Part shown: positions 1-6,257 of the stretch, in pieces
Layout: each line of letters opens with the position of its first letter
Position numbering within the stretch: position 1 is the stretch's first letter
Assembly: GCA_903885855.1 (NCBI GenBank)
Contig: CAISKG010000404.1
Coordinates: 1 to 7,725 of the forward strand
Direction of reading: 5' to 3'
DNA: 7,725 bases
Source: an uncultured Planctomycetaceae bacterium
GTDB taxonomy: Bacteria; Planctomycetota; Planctomycetia; Pirellulales; UBA1268
Translations under genes and position numbers: made by a program
The notes under the pieces: model-generated
Told to the model about the DNA's origin: nothing
Seen by the model: only the letters and a program-made list of their open reading frames with translations
Database searches by the model: none

Positions 1-2892
1 GGCGAGGTAGTCGGCCAGGGCCCGCGCCTCCGCGGCGTCGAAGGGGCGCGACAGGACGCGCAGGCCGAGCGCCTCGAGCCTGGCCGCGTCGTCGCCGGGG
101 GCGGCGGCGAGCGTCGCCCCCAGGGCCCGCGCCGCCTCGACGAACATCGGATCGTTGAGGAGCGTGAGGGCCTGCAGCGGCGTGTTGGAGACGTCGCGCC
201 GCGCCAGGCAGCTCTCGCCGCTGGGGCCGTCGAAGGTGGTCACCATCGCGAAGGGGGCGGTGCGCTTCTGGAAGGTGTAGACGCTGCGGCGGTGGCGATC
301 CTCGCCCGGGCTCGGCTCCCAGGCGCCCCCGCCGTAGGCCGTCTCCGTCACGCCGGCCGGCTGCGGCGGCCGCACGCCGGGGCCGTACATCTTTTCCGAG
401 AGCAGCCCCGCCGCCCGCAGGAGGCCGTCGCGGATCTGCTCGGCCTCGAGGCGCGTGCGCGGCCCGCGCGCCAGGAGCACGTTGGCCGGATCGGCGGCGA
501 GGGCCGCGGCCGAGGCCACCGACGCCTGCCGGTAGGTGGCGCTCGAGACGATGAGGCGGTGGAGGCGCTTGGACGACCAGCCCAGATCCTCCACGAACGT
601 TACCGCCAGCCAGTCGAGCAGCTCCGGATGCGAGGGGGGATCGCCCTGGAGGCCGAAGTCGTCGAGCGTGGCCACGATCCCGCGGCCGAAGAAGGCCTGC
701 CACTGCCGGTTCACCGCCACGCGCGCGGCCAGCGGATTGGCGGGGGAGACGAGCCAGCGGGCCAGCGCGAGCCGCCCCGGCCGCCCCTCCCCCGGCGCCG
801 CCGCGAGATCCCCGGCGGCGATGAAGCCGGGCAGCGCCGGGGCGACCTCGTCGCGCGGCGACGTGTACTCCCCTCGGTGGCGCAGCCGCGTCTGACGCGG
901 GTGGGCCGCCGGCCGCTCGCGGAAGACGAGCGTGGTCGGCCCGCCGCGGCGCTCGGCCTCCAGGGCGCGGATCTCCCGGACGGCGCTTTCGAGCTCGGGG
1001 GCGGAGGCGAGGAACGCGGCGCGCACCAGGGCCTCCTGGTCGGCCGACCGCGCCGCCCGCGGCACGGCGAGCGCCGCCTCCGCCGCCGCGTCGCGGCCCC
1101 GCGCCGCGGCCCCGTCGTGCGCGGTCACGGAGAGGCGGAAGCAGCCCAGCGGGCAGGCGTAGTGGCGCTCGAAGCGCATCACCACGCGGATCGGCGTCCC
1201 GGCGGGCACCGGCTCGGCGAGGCGGAACACCGCCGCATGGGGACGCCCCTGCTCGCCGTTGGTGCTCCAGCCGCTCGACATCTCGCCGTCGAGGGCCGAG
1301 CGGGCGGCGCTCGCGGATCCGGAGAAGGCGGCCGTGCCGGCGAAGGACTCGCTCGCCTCGGCCACCGCCAGCGGCGCGCCTCCCGCGGAAAACTCGATCT
1401 CCGAGAGGAAGAAATCCCCCTTCGGCCCCTCGTACCAGGCCATCCCCGGGCCGTGCGCCGGCAGGCTCGGGTCGGGGAGCACCTCCAGGCGGATGGCGCG
1501 CACGGCCGCGTCGGACGCGCCGAGGTCGATCTCGTAGCGGTCGCTCTTGGTGACGTCGCCGCCGGCGACGAGCGCGCCATCCTCGCGCAGCGAGAGGTGG
1601 GGCATCGACGTCGTCCAGGCGACGGGCCGCGCCACCCGCCAGTCGACCGCCCGCGCCGCCTCCTCGCGTTCCCAGGCGTCGAAGCGCTCCTCGAGCGGCG
1701 GCCCGCCGGCCGGCCAGCGCGTGGCGAGGCCCGCCCACGCGGCGGCGATCCGGGCGTCGAGGTCGGCCACCACCCGCGCCCGCTCGGCGTCGGCGATCAC
1801 CCATTCCGTCTCGTCGGCGTTGTCGAGGAGGGCGAAGAGGCCGAAGTAGTCGCGGTGGGTGAGCGGGTCGTACTTGTGGGTGTGGCACTGCGCGCAGCCG
1901 ACGGTGAGGCCGAGCCAGGCGGCGCCGGTGGTGTTCACGCGGTCGACCATCGCCAGGTAGCGGAACTCGAGCGGATCGATCCCCCCTTCCTCGTTGATCA
2001 TCGTGTTGCGGTGGAAGCCGGTGGCGACGACGTCGTCCACCGTGGCCCCGGGGAGGAGGTCGCCGGCGAGCTGCCGGAGCGTGAAGGCGTCGTAGGGCAT
2101 GTCGTCGTTGAGGGCCCGGATCACCCAGTCGCGCCAGGGCCAGATGCGCCGTTCGCGGTCCTTCTCGTAGCCGTTGGTGTCGGCGTAGCGGGCGAGGTCG
2201 AGCCAGCGGCGCGCCCAGCGCTCGCCGTAGCGCGGGCTCGCCAGCAGCCGGTCCACGAGGCGATCCCAGGCGCCGGGCGCGGTGTCGGCGAGGAAGGCGG
2301 AGAGTTCCTCGGGCGTCGGCGGCAGGCCGACGAGGTCGTAGTGCACGCGCCGGCAGAGCGTGGCCCGGTCGGCCTCGGGGGCCGGGGCGAGCCCCTCGCG
2401 CGCGAGCCGGTCGCGGACGAACAGATCGATCGGATTGGCCGGGGGCGCGGCTCCCGGAGCGTCGGGGGCGGCGGGCACGGGCGGGCGCGACGGCCGCTCG
2501 AAGGCCCAGTGGGGGCGGTATTCGGCCCCGGCGGCGATCCACTCGGCGAGGATCCGCTTCTCGCGCTCGCCGAGATCCTTCTTGGCATGCGGCGGCGGCA
2601 TGACGACGTCGGGATCGGTGCTCGTGATCCGGGCGATCAATGCGCTCGAGTCGGGGTGGCCCGGGACGATGGCCCGGCTCCCGGAATCGGCCGGGGCGAG
2701 GGCGTCGTCACGGCGGTCGAGGCGCAGGCCCCCCTGCCGCGCGAGGTCGTCGGGGCCGTGGCACTTGAAGCAGCGGTCGGCCAGGATCGGCCGCACGTCG
2801 CGGCCGAAGTCGGGCCCGGCCGCGGCAGCGGCGCCGGCGGCCCCGATCGCGAGGAGCACGGGGGCGATCAGATGGCGGAGCGTGGGAGGCAT
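1..2892 (-). CDS. PSCyt1/PSCyt2(DUF1549)/PSD1(DUF1553) secreted cytochrome-like protein, C-terminus cut by window edge
   Basis: The frame is open for 964 codons from the ATG at 2892 down to base 1, with no stop. Residues 1-25 form a signal peptide (MPPTLRHLIAPVLLAIG, then an Ala-rich stretch). PSCyt1 spans about 28-112, with a heme motif C41-F-K-C44-H45 and a possible axial Met at M98 in VMPPP. PSCyt2/DUF1549 spans about 153-355, with LPPTPEEL near 190, RYADTNGYEKD near 240 and INEEGG, ending in a second motif C333-A-Q-C336-H337 followed by THKYDPL. A beta-rich middle (about 415-590) resembles a discoidin-like carbohydrate-binding jelly roll. PSD1/DUF1553 starts near 705 (ARWLVSPANPLAARVAVNR) and contains SNTPLQALTLLND near 900; perhaps 60-80 residues are missing. 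The family is typical of planctomycetes and its biochemical role is unproven; electron transfer or polysaccharide handling outside the cytoplasm is inferred. Such genes often precede a DUF1501 gene, which would lie off the left edge. Confidence 0.93.
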   Translation of the reverse strand, partial: MPPTLRHLIAPVLLAIGAAGAAAAAGPDFGRDVRPILADRCFKCHGPDDLARQGGLRLDRRDDALAPADSGSRAIVPGHPDSSALIARITSTDPDVVMPPPHAKKDLGEREKRILAEWIAAGAEYRPHWAFERPSRPPVPAAPDAPGAAPPANPIDLFVRDRLAREGLAPAPEADRATLCRRVHYDLVGLPPTPEELSAFLADTAPGAWDRLVDRLLASPRYGERWARRWLDLARYADTNGYEKDRERRIWPWRDWVIRALNDDMPYDAFTLRQLAGDLLPGATVDDVVATGFHRNTMINEEGGIDPLEFRYLAMVDRVNTTGAAWLGLTVGCAQCHTHKYDPLTHRDYFGLFALLDNADETEWVIADAERARVVADLDARIAAAWAGLATRWPAGGPPLEERFDAWEREEAARAVDWRVARPVAWTTSMPHLSLREDGALVAGGDVTKSDRYEIDLGASDAAVRAIRLEVLPDPSLPAHGPGMAWYEGPKGDFFLSEIEFSAGGAPLAVAEASESFAGTAAFSGSASAARSALDGEMSSGWSTNGEQGRPHAAVFRLAEPVPAGTPIRVVMRFERHYACPLGCFRLSVTAHDGAAARGRDAAAEAALAVPRAARSADQEALVRAAFLASAPELESAVREIRALEAERRGGPTTLVFRERPAAHPRQTRLRHRGEYTSPRDEVAPALPGFIAAGDLAAAPGEGRPGRLALARWLVSPANPLAARVAVNRQWQAFFGRGIVATLDDFGLQGDPPSHPELLDWLAVTFVEDLGWSSKRLHRLIVSSATYRQASVASAAALAADPANVLLARGPRTRLEAEQIRDGLLRAAGLLSEKMYGPGVRPPQPAGVTETAYGGGAWEPSPGEDRHRRSVYTFQKRTAPFAMVTTFDGPSGESCLARRDVSNTPLQALTLLNDPMFVEAARALGATLAAAPGDDAARLEALGLRVLSRPFDAAEARALADYLA

Positions 2893-2898
2893 GCCCTG

Positions 2899-2927
2899 AT
2901 TCTTTCACGCCGGGCACCGCCGGCCAA
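2899..2927 (-). promoter_or_regulatory. Candidate sigma70-type promoter for the PSCyt gene
   Basis: Read on the minus strand, TTGGCC (2927-2922) matches the -35 consensus at 4 of 6 positions. It is followed by a 17-base spacer and then AAGAAT (2904-2899), which matches the -10 consensus at 4 of 6. The -10 ends only six bases before the ATG at 2892, so transcription would start at or next to the start codon, giving a leaderless or nearly leaderless mRNA. This fits the absence of a clear Shine-Dalgarno sequence. It is a match by eye only. Confidence 0.35.
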
Positions 2928-2981
2928 CAGCGCCGCCGGCCGGCCGGGCGGGTCGCCGTGCCGCCGCCCCGCGGAACGACG

Positions 2982-2987
2982 TAGACT
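2982..2987 (+). promoter_or_regulatory. Candidate -10 element for the hydrolase gene
   Basis: TAGACT matches the -10 consensus at 4 of 6 positions, including the important first T, second A and last T. It ends seven bases before the ATG at 2995, the usual distance from a -10 box to the transcription start. A leaderless mRNA is therefore plausible, and no Shine-Dalgarno sequence is seen upstream of this start. No convincing -35 hexamer is found at the right spacing. Confidence 0.3.
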
Positions 2988-2994
2988 GTCGGGC

Positions 2995-3876
2995 ATGTCG
3001 ACCCAGCGCCACGCCGTGCCACGATTCCACGCCGGGCTCCGCGGCGCGGTGGGGGCCGCGGCCGTCCTCGCGGTGGTCCTCGCGCCGCCCGGCCCTTCGG
3101 CGGCGGAGCCCGCCCCACCGGCCAAGAACCTCATCCTCCCCGGGGAGGTGTTCGCGGTCGACGGCCGGACGGCGTTCCTCTTCACGCCCGCGGCGGTGGA
3201 ATCGCCTCCCGCCGGCGCCGCGAAGCCCTGGATCCTCTACGCCCCCACGCTGCCCGCCTACCCCGACGAGGCGGAGCGCTGGATGCACGAGCGTTTCACG
3301 GAGGCGGGCGTGGCGGTGGCGGGCATCGACACCGGGGAGTCGTACGGCAGCCCCGAGGCCGTGCGCGCCACGGAGCAGCTCCACGCCGAGATGGTGAAAC
3401 GGGGCTATTCCGAGCGGCCGGCGGTGCTGGGGCGCAGCCGCGGCGGCCTGTGGGCCTCCGCCTGGGCGATCGCGCACCCGGAGTGGACGGCCGGCATCGG
3501 CGGGATCTATCCCGTGTACGACTGGCGCACCTACCCCGGCGCCGACGCGGCCGCCGGGGCCTACGGGCTCGCGCCCGGGGACCTCCTCGCACGGGCCGCC
3601 GATCTGTGCCCGATCGAGCGGATCGACGTGGCCGCGAAGGCGGGTGTGCCGGTGTGCATCATCCACGGCGACATGGACACCGTCGTGCCCCTGGAGCCGA
3701 ATTCGGGGCGCCTCGAGGCCTCGTACCGGGCGGCCGGGAAGGGGGAGCTCGTCCGGCTGATCGTGGCCCGCGGCCAGGGGCACAACTTCTGGGAGGGGTT
3801 CTTCCGCTGCCAGGAACTGGTCGATTTCCTCGTCGCCCGGGCTGTGGCCGGGGCGTCGGAGCGGGCCGGCCGCTGA
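2995..3876 (+). CDS. Secreted alpha/beta-hydrolase (esterase/peptidase S9-like)
   Basis: This 293-residue protein begins with a basic stretch and a hydrophobic core (about 18-32). A likely signal peptidase site follows SAA near residue 37, so it is probably exported. The mature part has an alpha/beta-hydrolase layout: early strands near 78-83, a helix, AGVAVAGID near 104-112, and the nucleophile elbow G146-R-S148-R-G150. The acid is likely D228 in HGDMDTVVPL and the base H263 in GQGHNFW. These three residues sit in the order and spacing expected for the fold. The substrate cannot be read from the sequence; carbohydrate esterase, lipase-like or S9 peptidase-like activity are all possible. ATG 2995 is chosen because it gives a proper signal peptide and lies seven bases after a -10-like hexamer. 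The same frame stays open leftwards to 292, but that part is antisense to the PSCyt gene. The next gene, hflK, starts 61 bases downstream or slightly further. Confidence 0.85.
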   Translation: MSTQRHAVPRFHAGLRGAVGAAAVLAVVLAPPGPSAAEPAPPAKNLILPGEVFAVDGRTAFLFTPAAVESPPAGAAKPWILYAPTLPAYPDEAERWMHERFTEAGVAVAGIDTGESYGSPEAVRATEQLHAEMVKRGYSERPAVLGRSRGGLWASAWAIAHPEWTAGIGGIYPVYDWRTYPGADAAAGAYGLAPGDLLARAADLCPIERIDVAAKAGVPVCIIHGDMDTVVPLEPNSGRLEASYRAAGKGELVRLIVARGQGHNFWEGFFRCQELVDFLVARAVAGASERAGR

Positions 3877-3937
3877 TTCGGGGTGCCCGCGCTCCCCGCC
3901 CGACCCCGCGGTTGCATCGGCCGCGATTCCGATCAGG

Positions 3938-5026
3938 ATGGAGGTTCACCCTCCCGCCCCACGATCGCCCGCCATGGCCCGTTCCCGCGAATTCCCGCGC
4001 CTCCCATCCCCGTTCGCCGGCCTCCCCGGCGGCGGAGGCTGGCTCGTGCCGGTGGTGGCGCTGCTGTTCTTCCTCGCGGCCAGCGGCCTGTTCGGCGTGG
4101 TGTACACCGTGGGCCCGGAAAGCGTGGGGGTGATCCAGCGTTTCGGGCGCTTCATCGGCACCGCCGACCCCGGCCTGCGCTTCAAGCTCCCCTTCGGCAT
4201 CGACCGGGTGACGATCGTGCCGGTGAAGCGGCAGTTGAAGATGGAATTCGGCTTCGGCACCGTCGGGGGAACGAATCCCGACCAGGTCTCCGGCGAGCAG
4301 GCGCGCGAGAGCGAGATGGTGACCGGCGACCTCAACGCGGCCCACGTCGAGTGGGTGGTGCAGTACGAGATCTCCGACCCGCACGAATGGCTCTTCAACA
4401 ACCGCGAGCCCGGGGCCACGCTCCGCGACCTCGCCGAGAGCGTGATGCGCGAGGTGATCGGCGACCGGACGGTCGACGAGGTGCTGACGGTGGGCCGGCA
4501 GGGGATCGAGAACGACGCCATCGCCAAGCTCACGGAGCTGGCCCAGGAGCTGCGCCTCGGCCTCCGCGTGCAGCAGGTGCAACTGAAGAACGTGCACCCG
4601 CCGGCCCGCGTGCAGTCGGCCTTCGAGGAGGTCAACCGGGCCCAGCAGGAGCGCGAACAGACGATCAACCAGGCCAACGGCGAATACAACAAGGTCGTTC
4701 CCCGGGCCAGCGGCGAGGCGATGCGGCGCGTGAGCGAGGCCGAGGGCTACGCGCTCAAGCGCGTCAAGGAGGCCGAGGGTGACGTGGCCCGCTTCCGGCG
4801 GCAGTTCGAGCAGTACGAGCGCGCCCCCGACGTCACCCGGCAACGGCTCTACCTCGAGACGCTCTCCGAGGTCATCCCGCGCCTCGGCGGGAAGGTGATC
4901 ATCGACGCCGACGCGCGGCAATTCCTCCCGCTGATGACGCTCCCGGCGCCGGTGCCGGCGGCCACCGAGGCGCCGCGTCAGCCGGGCCGCCGCCGCGATC
5001 CCCTCTTTCCGGGAGGGGAGCCGTGA
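3938..5026 (+). CDS. hflK: HflK, SPFH/Band 7 membrane protein modulating FtsH
   Basis: HflK pairs with HflC to form a large membrane-anchored cage that encloses and modulates the FtsH protease. The 362-residue reading has a short cytoplasmic N-terminus with a Gly-rich patch (30-34), one membrane segment (about 35-57), and a Band 7 domain (about 60-270) beginning YTVGPESVGVIQRFG and PGLRFKLPF. A long helical region follows, with REQTINQANGEYNKVVPRA and repeated EAEG (about 235-285). The HflK signature APDVTRQRLYLETLSEVI is at 296-313, and a Pro-rich tail ends the protein. It is shorter than E. coli HflK (419), mostly because both disordered ends are reduced. Residues about 100-130 carry extra sequence (KMEFGFGTVGG to ESEMVTGDL) absent from the E. 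coli protein. The start is uncertain: ATG 3938 or ATG 3974 (350 residues) are both possible and neither has a well-placed Shine-Dalgarno. The stop codon overlaps the hflC start. Confidence 0.93.
   Translation: MEVHPPAPRSPAMARSREFPRLPSPFAGLPGGGGWLVPVVALLFFLAASGLFGVVYTVGPESVGVIQRFGRFIGTADPGLRFKLPFGIDRVTIVPVKRQLKMEFGFGTVGGTNPDQVSGEQARESEMVTGDLNAAHVEWVVQYEISDPHEWLFNNREPGATLRDLAESVMREVIGDRTVDEVLTVGRQGIENDAIAKLTELAQELRLGLRVQQVQLKNVHPPARVQSAFEEVNRAQQEREQTINQANGEYNKVVPRASGEAMRRVSEAEGYALKRVKEAEGDVARFRRQFEQYERAPDVTRQRLYLETLSEVIPRLGGKVIIDADARQFLPLMTLPAPVPAATEAPRQPGRRRDPLFPGGEP
3940..3954 (+). promoter_or_regulatory. Small GGAGG/CCTCC hairpin at the hflK start region
   Basis: GGAGG (3940-3944) and CCTCC (3950-3954) form a perfect five-base inverted repeat with a five-base loop. 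If hflK starts at ATG 3974, the hairpin would lie in the leader and hide a Shine-Dalgarno-like motif, though that motif is 29 bases from the start and so badly spaced. If hflK starts at 3938, the hairpin is inside the coding region. The repeat is short and could be chance in such GC-rich DNA. Confidence 0.2.
5012..5016 (+). promoter_or_regulatory. Ribosome binding site of hflC
   Basis: GGAGG ends six bases before the GTG at 5023, within the last codons of hflK. It is the strongest and best-spaced Shine-Dalgarno in the hflKC unit and supports the GTG start, which overlaps the hflK stop as GTGA. This arrangement is typical of translational coupling. Confidence 0.8.
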
Positions 5027-6087
5027 GCCCGCTGCCGATCAATCATCCGCTCCTGCGCCTCGGCCGCCGGCTCTCCGACTGGCTGTTTTCGCCGATCGCC
5101 TTCCTGCCGTTGGTGGCCCTCGGGGCGATCCTCCTCGGCGGGGCCTACACGATCGACCAGACCGAGCAGGTGGTGATCACGCAGTTCGGCCGGCCGGTGG
5201 GGAACGCCATCAACCAGGGCACGGAATCGGAAGCCGGCCTGCACTTCAAGCTTCCCTTCGTGCAGACGGTGAACCGCTTCGAGAAGCGGATCCTCGAGTG
5301 GGACGGCCCGCCGAGCGAGATGACCACGCGCGACAAGCTGTTCATCGTCGTCGACACCTTCGCCCGCTGGCGGATCGCCGATCCGCTCAAGTATTTCCAG
5401 AGCCTGCGCGACGAGCGCAGCGCCTTCTCGCGGCTCGACGACATCATCGGCAGCGAGACGCGCAACGTCATCGCGCGCCACGACCTCATCGAGGTGGTGC
5501 GCTCCGACAAGGATCGCGTGGCGGAGCGCGACGCCGTGCTCGAGGAGCCTGGGGTGACGGTCTCCACCCTGCCGGGGATCGAGTACGGCCGGCGGCAGCT
5601 GGAGCACGAGATCCTCGCCGCGGCGGCGCCCAAGGTGACGCTGTGGGGGATCGAGCTCCTCGACGTGCGCGTCAAGCGCCTCAACTACAAGACGGGCGTG
5701 ATCGAGAAGATCTTCGACCGGATGTCGTCGGAGCGGATGCAGATCGCCGAGCGTTTCCGCTCGCAGGGGGCCGGCGAGGCGGCGAAGATCGAGGGGCAGA
5801 AGGAGAAGGACCTGCGCCGCATCGAGGCGGAGAGCTACCTGGCGGTGCAGAAGATCATGGGCGAGGCCGACGCCGAGGCCGCGGAGATCTACGCGGGCAC
5901 CTACGGCGCGAGCCCGCGGGCGGCGGAGTTCTTCCGCTTCATGAAGACGCTCGAGACCTGGCGCGAAACCCTCGGCCCCGACGCCACGCTCGTGCTCACC
6001 ACCGACAGCGACCTCTTCCGGTCGCTCAAGGCGATCGAGCCGGCGGCGCCGGCCGCGCCCGCCCCGGCCGCATCCCCCGCCCCCTGA
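5023..6087 (+). CDS. hflC: HflC, SPFH/Band 7 membrane protein modulating FtsH
   Basis: HflC is the partner of HflK in the cage that controls FtsH access to membrane substrates. The 354-residue protein has a cytoplasmic N-terminus, one membrane segment (about 23-43), then the Band 7 domain (about 44-240) starting TIDQTEQVVITQFGRPVG and AGLHFKLPF. Typical HflC features follow: GIELLDVRVKRLN (209-221), a helical arm with ERFRSQGAGEAAKIEG (243-258), GEADAEAAEIYAGTYG (280-295), FFRFMKTLETW (303-313) and the C-terminal DSDLFRSLK (328-336). It ends in an Ala/Pro-rich tail. The region about 170-205 differs from the E. coli protein but fits the family. Translation starts at GTG, supported by GGAGG six bases upstream, and overlaps the hflK stop by four bases. 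The order hflK-hflC is the same as in E. coli, but neither hflX nor ftsH is in this window. Confidence 0.95.
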   Translation: MSPLPINHPLLRLGRRLSDWLFSPIAFLPLVALGAILLGGAYTIDQTEQVVITQFGRPVGNAINQGTESEAGLHFKLPFVQTVNRFEKRILEWDGPPSEMTTRDKLFIVVDTFARWRIADPLKYFQSLRDERSAFSRLDDIIGSETRNVIARHDLIEVVRSDKDRVAERDAVLEEPGVTVSTLPGIEYGRRQLEHEILAAAAPKVTLWGIELLDVRVKRLNYKTGVIEKIFDRMSSERMQIAERFRSQGAGEAAKIEGQKEKDLRRIEAESYLAVQKIMGEADAEAAEIYAGTYGASPRAAEFFRFMKTLETWRETLGPDATLVLTTDSDLFRSLKAIEPAAPAAPAPAASPAP

Positions 6088-6115
6088 GGGCGGCGCGAGC
6101 GTCGACCTGCGGCAC

Positions 6116-6155
6116 GGCGGGCGGCGTCTGCGCCCCTCGCGCCCCCCCGCCCGCC
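6116..6155 (+). terminator. GC-rich inverted repeat downstream of hflC, possible terminator
   Basis: GGCGGGCGG (6116-6124) and CCGCCCGCC (6147-6155) form a perfect nine-base inverted repeat around a 22-base loop, 28 bases after the hflC stop. It could fold into a stable RNA hairpin that ends or protects the hflKC transcript. There is no run of T after it, so it is not a classical intrinsic terminator. Confidence 0.3.
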
Positions 6156-6178
6156 ACAGCGGCGGCCGTGCGCGGCGA

Positions 6179-6207
6179 TAGAACGATCCCGCATCGCGCG
6201 GTACAAC
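6179..6207 (+). promoter_or_regulatory. Weak promoter candidate for the TPR/LecA-like gene
   Basis: TAGAAC (6179-6184) matches the -35 consensus at 3 of 6 positions. After exactly 17 bases comes TACAAC (6202-6207), which matches the -10 consensus at 4 of 6. This is among the least GC-rich parts of the spacer after hflC, and it would give a leader of roughly 45 bases before the start at 6258. It is a match by eye only. Confidence 0.25.
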
Positions 6208-6245
6208 ACGAACGAGGTCGGCGGCGGTGCATGGGCGGGCTCCCT

Positions 6246-6250
6246 GGAGG
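6246..6250 (+). promoter_or_regulatory. Ribosome binding site deciding the start at 6258
   Basis: GGAGG lies seven bases before ATG 6258 and ten before ATG 6261, both workable distances. It is only one base from ATG 6252 and lies downstream of ATG 6231. The site therefore argues for 6258 as the start and against the two upstream ATGs. Confidence 0.65.
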
Positions 6251-6257
6251 CATGACG

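Larger units (their letters stand above)
2893..2994. promoter_or_regulatory. Divergent intergenic region between the PSCyt gene and the hydrolase
   Basis: This 102-base spacer separates two genes that point away from each other, so promoters for both should lie here. It is very GC-rich in the middle, including a 12-base palindrome made of repeated CCGG at 2936-2947. It has AT-richer patches next to each start codon, and each patch contains a -10-like hexamer. No good Shine-Dalgarno sequence precedes either start. A shared operator is possible, but nothing in the sequence proves one. Confidence 0.55.

Noticed and set aside
2936..2947. CCGG-repeat palindrome in the divergent spacer as an operator
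   Set aside because: Such CCGG-rich palindromes are expected by chance at this GC content, and it matches no regulator site that I know.
2905..3783. 292-codon minus-strand frame opposite the hydrolase
   Set aside because: The plus strand encodes a full alpha/beta-hydrolase with signal peptide and triad there, while the minus translation shows no fold or motif.
3659..4921. 420-codon minus-strand open frame opposite hflK and the end of the hydrolase
   Set aside because: It is antisense to two well-supported genes. Its sequence is low-complexity (rich in His, Leu, Glu, Gly and Arg) with no recognisable domain, as expected from the complement of high-GC codons.
6231..6254. Upstream ATGs at 6231 and 6252 as starts for the TPR/LecA-like gene
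   Set aside because: ATG 6231 has no suitable Shine-Dalgarno and lies upstream of the GGAGG. ATG 6252 is only one base from the GGAGG, while 6258 has ideal spacing.
5298..6257. Long plus-strand frame that overlaps hflC and runs into the gene at 6258
   Set aside because: The part before 6258 is an out-of-frame shadow of hflC with Arg/Gly/Ala-rich composition. The signal peptide and Shine-Dalgarno place the real start at 6258.
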